Shown piece by piece: positions 61,553-64,000 of a DNA stretch of 64,000 nucleotides. The notes under the pieces are model-generated. The model saw only the letters and a program-made list of their open reading frames with translations, searched no databases and was not told the DNA's origin. The position numbers and the translations under genes are program-made. The stretch spans positions 124,001 through 188,000 of the forward strand of contig CAWJXB010000001.1 of assembly GCA_963846775.1 (NCBI GenBank). Direction: 5' to 3'. The stretch comes from CAVYXA01 sp963846775 (GTDB lineage: Bacteria; Verrucomicrobiota; Verrucomicrobiia; Chthoniobacterales; UBA10450). Within the stretch, counting starts at the first letter, position 1; each line of letters opens with the position of its first letter.

Positions 61553-63064
61553 TTACCCAGAGCCGCCGCGCCGCGCAAGCTTCTGCCCGTCATTCGTATC
61601 GCGTGCTTCCCAGCCGAGCGCGAAAATCTGATCGCGTAGTTGGTCGCTTCGTTTCCAGTTTTTCTCACGGCGGGCGGTTTCCCGTTCCTTGGCCAGCTGC
61701 AACACTTCCGCCGGCGGCTTGATTTCAGTTTCAGCCTCGACATCAAGCACGGTGTCGATCCGTTCCCACCATTTCAACCAAGCAGTCGCGCTCGTCGCAT
61801 CAAGTTCCTGCCGATCCATCGCGCGATTGGTCTCACGAATCGTTTCGAACAGAAACCCAAGCGCCGCGGAAATATTGAGATCATCATCCATCGCTTTTTC
61901 GAATCCGGATTCTTCAATTAGGCGTTGCGCGCCTGCTCGCGATCCTTCGGAGTTGGGCGTTGGACGCGCGCCACGGCGGGGCCCGTTCACGGCGGAGGCG
62001 GGTTGAACTTTTTCTTCAACTCCGCGCAGGCGTTGCAACCACTCATCGATTCGGCCCAGCGACTCCCGGGCTTCTTCCATTCCTTCCCAGGTGAAATTGA
62101 GCGGCACACGATAGTGCACCCGCATCAAGGCATAACGAATCTCGCGGCCGGCATAACCCTTGGCCAGAACATCAGGCAACGTATAAAAATTACCGAGCGA
62201 CTTCGACATCTTCTGTCCGTCCACCAACAGATGGGCGCAATGCAGCCAGTAACGCACAAACTTTTTCCCGGTCGCCCCTTCACTCTGCGCGATCTCGGCT
62301 TCGTGATGCGGGAAAATGTTGTCCACGCCGCCGCAATGAATGTCGATCTCGTCGCCGAGTAGCGCCGTCGCCATCGCGCTGCACTCGATGTGCCAACCGG
62401 GCCGGCCCGGGCCCCACGGCGAATCCCATTTTACATCCCCGTCCTCGTCATCCCAGGCCTTCCACAGCGCGAAATCGCCAATGTGTTCCTTATCGTATTC
62501 ATCGTGTTTTACCCGGCCAGTCTCCTGCAATTGGGTCAGATCGAAATGCGCCAGCTTGCCGTAATTGGGAAACTTGTTGATCCGGAAATAGACCGATTTG
62601 TCTTCGGCTTGATAGGCCAGACCGCGCGAGACCAGCATACCGATCATTGCGATCATTCGGTTGATATAACGTTGCTCGGTCGCCGCCGGAAATTCGTCGG
62701 CCCGCTTGATTCGCAACGTCTCGAGATCTTCGAAAAACGCCTGCTTAAACGGCTCGGTAAATTTTGCCAACGGAACCTTGGCCTCACGCGCGCCCCGAAT
62801 CGTTTTATCGTCGACATCGGTCAGGTTCATTACGCGATGAACTTTGTATCCGCGCAGCTCCAGATGACGCTGGAGAAGATCTTCAAAAATGTAGGCCCGA
62901 AAATTGCCGATGTGCGCCCGGCTGTACACGGTCGGGCCGCATGTGTAGATGTCGATCTGGTCCGCCGCTCGGACGGACTCGTCCTGTGGCGAGCGCGAAG
63001 CCGGATCGCGTGGGGCGAATTCCTCGAGCTGCCGGGAGTAGGTGTTAAAGAAGCGAAGTGCCAT
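61553..63064 (-). CDS. cysS: cysteinyl-tRNA synthetase
   Basis: 503 aa from the ATG at 63064; the upstream extension to 63133 is translated from a GGAGTAATGG-type repeat and is rejected. Cys42 in IYTCGPTVYSRAHIGNFR is the first zinc ligand, and HIGN (51-54) is the class-I signature. GWHIECSAMA and HHEAEIAQSE give the other zinc ligands, and DGQKMSKSLGNF is the KMSKS loop. A non-conserved stretch before the MDDDLN segment (NGPRRGARPTPNSEGSRAG) may be another in-frame insertion. It is essential for protein synthesis. Confidence 0.95.
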   Translation of the reverse strand: MALRFFNTYSRQLEEFAPRDPASRSPQDESVRAADQIDIYTCGPTVYSRAHIGNFRAYIFEDLLQRHLELRGYKVHRVMNLTDVDDKTIRGAREAKVPLAKFTEPFKQAFFEDLETLRIKRADEFPAATEQRYINRMIAMIGMLVSRGLAYQAEDKSVYFRINKFPNYGKLAHFDLTQLQETGRVKHDEYDKEHIGDFALWKAWDDEDGDVKWDSPWGPGRPGWHIECSAMATALLGDEIDIHCGGVDNIFPHHEAEIAQSEGATGKKFVRYWLHCAHLLVDGQKMSKSLGNFYTLPDVLAKGYAGREIRYALMRVHYRVPLNFTWEGMEEARESLGRIDEWLQRLRGVEEKVQPASAVNGPRRGARPTPNSEGSRAGAQRLIEESGFEKAMDDDLNISAALGFLFETIRETNRAMDRQELDATSATAWLKWWERIDTVLDVEAETEIKPPAEVLQLAKERETARREKNWKRSDQLRDQIFALGWEARDTNDGQKLARRGGSG

Positions 63065-63074
63065 ATTCAACGAA

Positions 63075-63158
63075 TGGAGTTGTGGAGTAATGGAATGGTG
63101 GAGTGGTGGAAATGCCCACCTCCATCCCGGCATTACTCCAGCACTCCATTACTCCACC
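63075..63158. repeat. GGAGTAATGG-type inverted-repeat stretch between ispF and cysS
   Basis: GGAGTAATGGAATGGTGGAG at the left faces CTCCAGCACTCCATTACTCC at the right. The stop and last codons of ispF fall inside it. Confidence 0.7.
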
Positions 63159-63625
63159 TCCACACTCGCCACCGCCATTGCCGCGATGCCTTCGCCCCGT
63201 CCAATCGCGCCGAGCTGCTCGTTCGTAGTCGCCTTGATACTCAGGCGTGATTCCTCCAGCAAAATTGCCCTGGCAATTTTCTCCTGCATCGCTGGAATAT
63301 ACGGCGCGATTCTTGGCGCTTCAGCAATCAACGTTGCATCGACGTTGATTGGCCGCGCCTTGCGTTTCGTTAGGAGTGCCGCGACGCGACGCAAAATATC
63401 AAGACTGCTCATATTGCGAAACGACTCGTCCGTGTTCGGAAAATGCTGGCCGATGTCGCCGGCGCCGATCGCACCGAGCAACGCATCCGCGATCGCGTGC
63501 GAGAGAACGTCTGCGTCCGAATGACCTTCCAGGCCGCGTGTGTGTGCGATCTCCACGCCGCCAAGAATCAGTTTTCGCCCTTCGACGAGGCGGTGAATGT
63601 CGTAGCCGATGCCGGTGCGAATCAT
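63149..63625 (-). CDS. ispF: 2-C-methyl-D-erythritol 2,4-cyclodiphosphate synthase IspF
   Basis: 158 aa, standard length. It makes the cyclodiphosphate in the MEP isoprenoid pathway. GIGYDIHRLVEGRKLILGGV carries the metal Asp9 and His11, HSDADVLSHAIADALLGAIG the third ligand His and active-site Asp, and FPNTDESFRNMSSLDILRRV follows. KATTNEQLGAIGRGEGIAAM is the C-terminal signature. The stop is supplied by a repeat, so the last residues may differ from those of relatives. cysS lies 84 bp downstream. Confidence 0.95.
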   Translation of the reverse strand: MIRTGIGYDIHRLVEGRKLILGGVEIAHTRGLEGHSDADVLSHAIADALLGAIGAGDIGQHFPNTDESFRNMSSLDILRRVAALLTKRKARPINVDATLIAEAPRIAPYIPAMQEKIARAILLEESRLSIKATTNEQLGAIGRGEGIAAMAVASVEVE

Positions 63626-63626
63626 G

Positions 63627-63759
63627 ATGACGAATGACGAACGACGAATGACGAATCAACGACAAATGACGAATGACGAAAAGCGTTGAGCACATTTTGT
63701 TTTCGTGCTTCGTGCTTCGTCATTCCTTCGTCATTCGTCACTGGGGATTGGTCATTCAC
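63627..63759. repeat. GACGAAT-type tandem and inverted repeat between ispF and the monophosphatase gene
   Basis: Tandem GACGAATGACGAACGACGAA at the left faces TTCGTCATTCCTTCGTCATT at the right. The stop codon of the inositol-monophosphatase-like gene lies in its right end. Confidence 0.7.
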
Positions 63760-64000
63760 AATTTCAAGTCGATCAAACCGTTCGTGGCCACGATGCTATA
63801 TTTCTCTTTCAGATCCTTGCGCGGCCGGAGATCAACTTTTCCGCCAGCGGTCTCGATCAAGAGCCAGCCGGCGGCGATGTCCCATAGACTGATGCCGCGT
63901 TCGATGTATGCGTCGAAGCGCCCGCACGCGACATAAGCCATATCGAGTGCGGCGCTGCCGAGCACGCGACATTTGCGGACGCGATGCACCATCTCATCGA
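63756..64000 (-). CDS. inositol monophosphatase family protein, C-terminal part
   Basis: The last 80 or so residues of a protein whose start lies beyond the right edge. CRVLGSAALDMAYVACGRFD and WDIAAGWLLIETAGGKV are the second half of the IMPase fold, including the metal-binding Asp in SLWDIAAG. Such enzymes remove phosphate from inositol-1-phosphate or related compounds. The stop codon is within a repeat. Partial. Confidence 0.88.
   Translation of the reverse strand, partial: DEMVHRVRKCRVLGSAALDMAYVACGRFDAYIERGISLWDIAAGWLLIETAGGKVDLRPRKDLKEKYSIVATNGLIDLKL

Overview
The window is bacterial chromosome with a G+C content that looks to be in the high fifties, judged by eye. Genes are dense and ATGA-type overlaps are frequent. 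The gene content fits best with Verrucomicrobiota, possibly the soil Chthoniobacterales/Spartobacteria. Pointers are exported kelch proteins with Thr-Pro linkers and dockerin-like C-termini, a fused SecDF, a pilM/N/O-type operon with an unusual PilN, and very many palindromic intergenic elements. The phylum call is inference; there is no rRNA to confirm it.

Layout. 0-5 kb: a type IV pilus / type II secretion-like inner-membrane operon (conserved 469-aa protein, PilM, PilN with an inserted PDZ domain, frameshifted PilO, small exported protein). 5-8.7 kb: CstA, a methyltransferase and an outer-membrane beta-barrel protein. 8.9-26.5 kb: a minus-strand polysaccharide locus with nine GT4-type and two GT2-type glycosyltransferases, a DXD-type transferase, a WcaF-like acetyltransferase, asparagine synthase, an O-antigen-ligase-like protein and a flippase. 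No initiating phosphoglycosyltransferase or chain-length/export gene is visible, so the locus either continues elsewhere or depends on other loci. 26.9-27.8 kb: an EamA transporter.

28-37.8 kb: three tandem paralogous exported kelch/dockerin-like proteins. Each has its own terminator, and two share a promoter with an overlapping inverted-repeat operator. One copy carries three frameshifts and another carries one. 37.8-45.7 kb: lipB, ruvC, a tRNA-Lys/GIY-YIG cassette flanked by tRNA-like fragments, a HAD hydrolase, a two-module Lrp-type protein, trpD, birA, nadC and a dehydrogenase. 45.9-52.6 kb: secDF, yajC, dnaJ, grpE and a PP2C/STAS regulatory pair. 53.5-56.3 kb: an MBL exonuclease fused to an ATP-dependent DNA ligase. 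56.3-64 kb: gcvH, gcvT, a rhomboid-like protein, hemQ, tRNA-Ser, a TPR-like protein, a left-handed beta-helix transferase, cysS, ispF and the end of an inositol monophosphatase.

The most striking pattern is the number and variety of short palindromic or terminal-inverted-repeat elements. They lie between genes, at gene 3' ends where they often supply the stop codon, in tRNA-like sequences, and in frame inside coding sequences. Several genes also show single-base frameshifts, and all six clear cases are net +1. That pattern may reflect insertion-type sequencing errors rather than biology.
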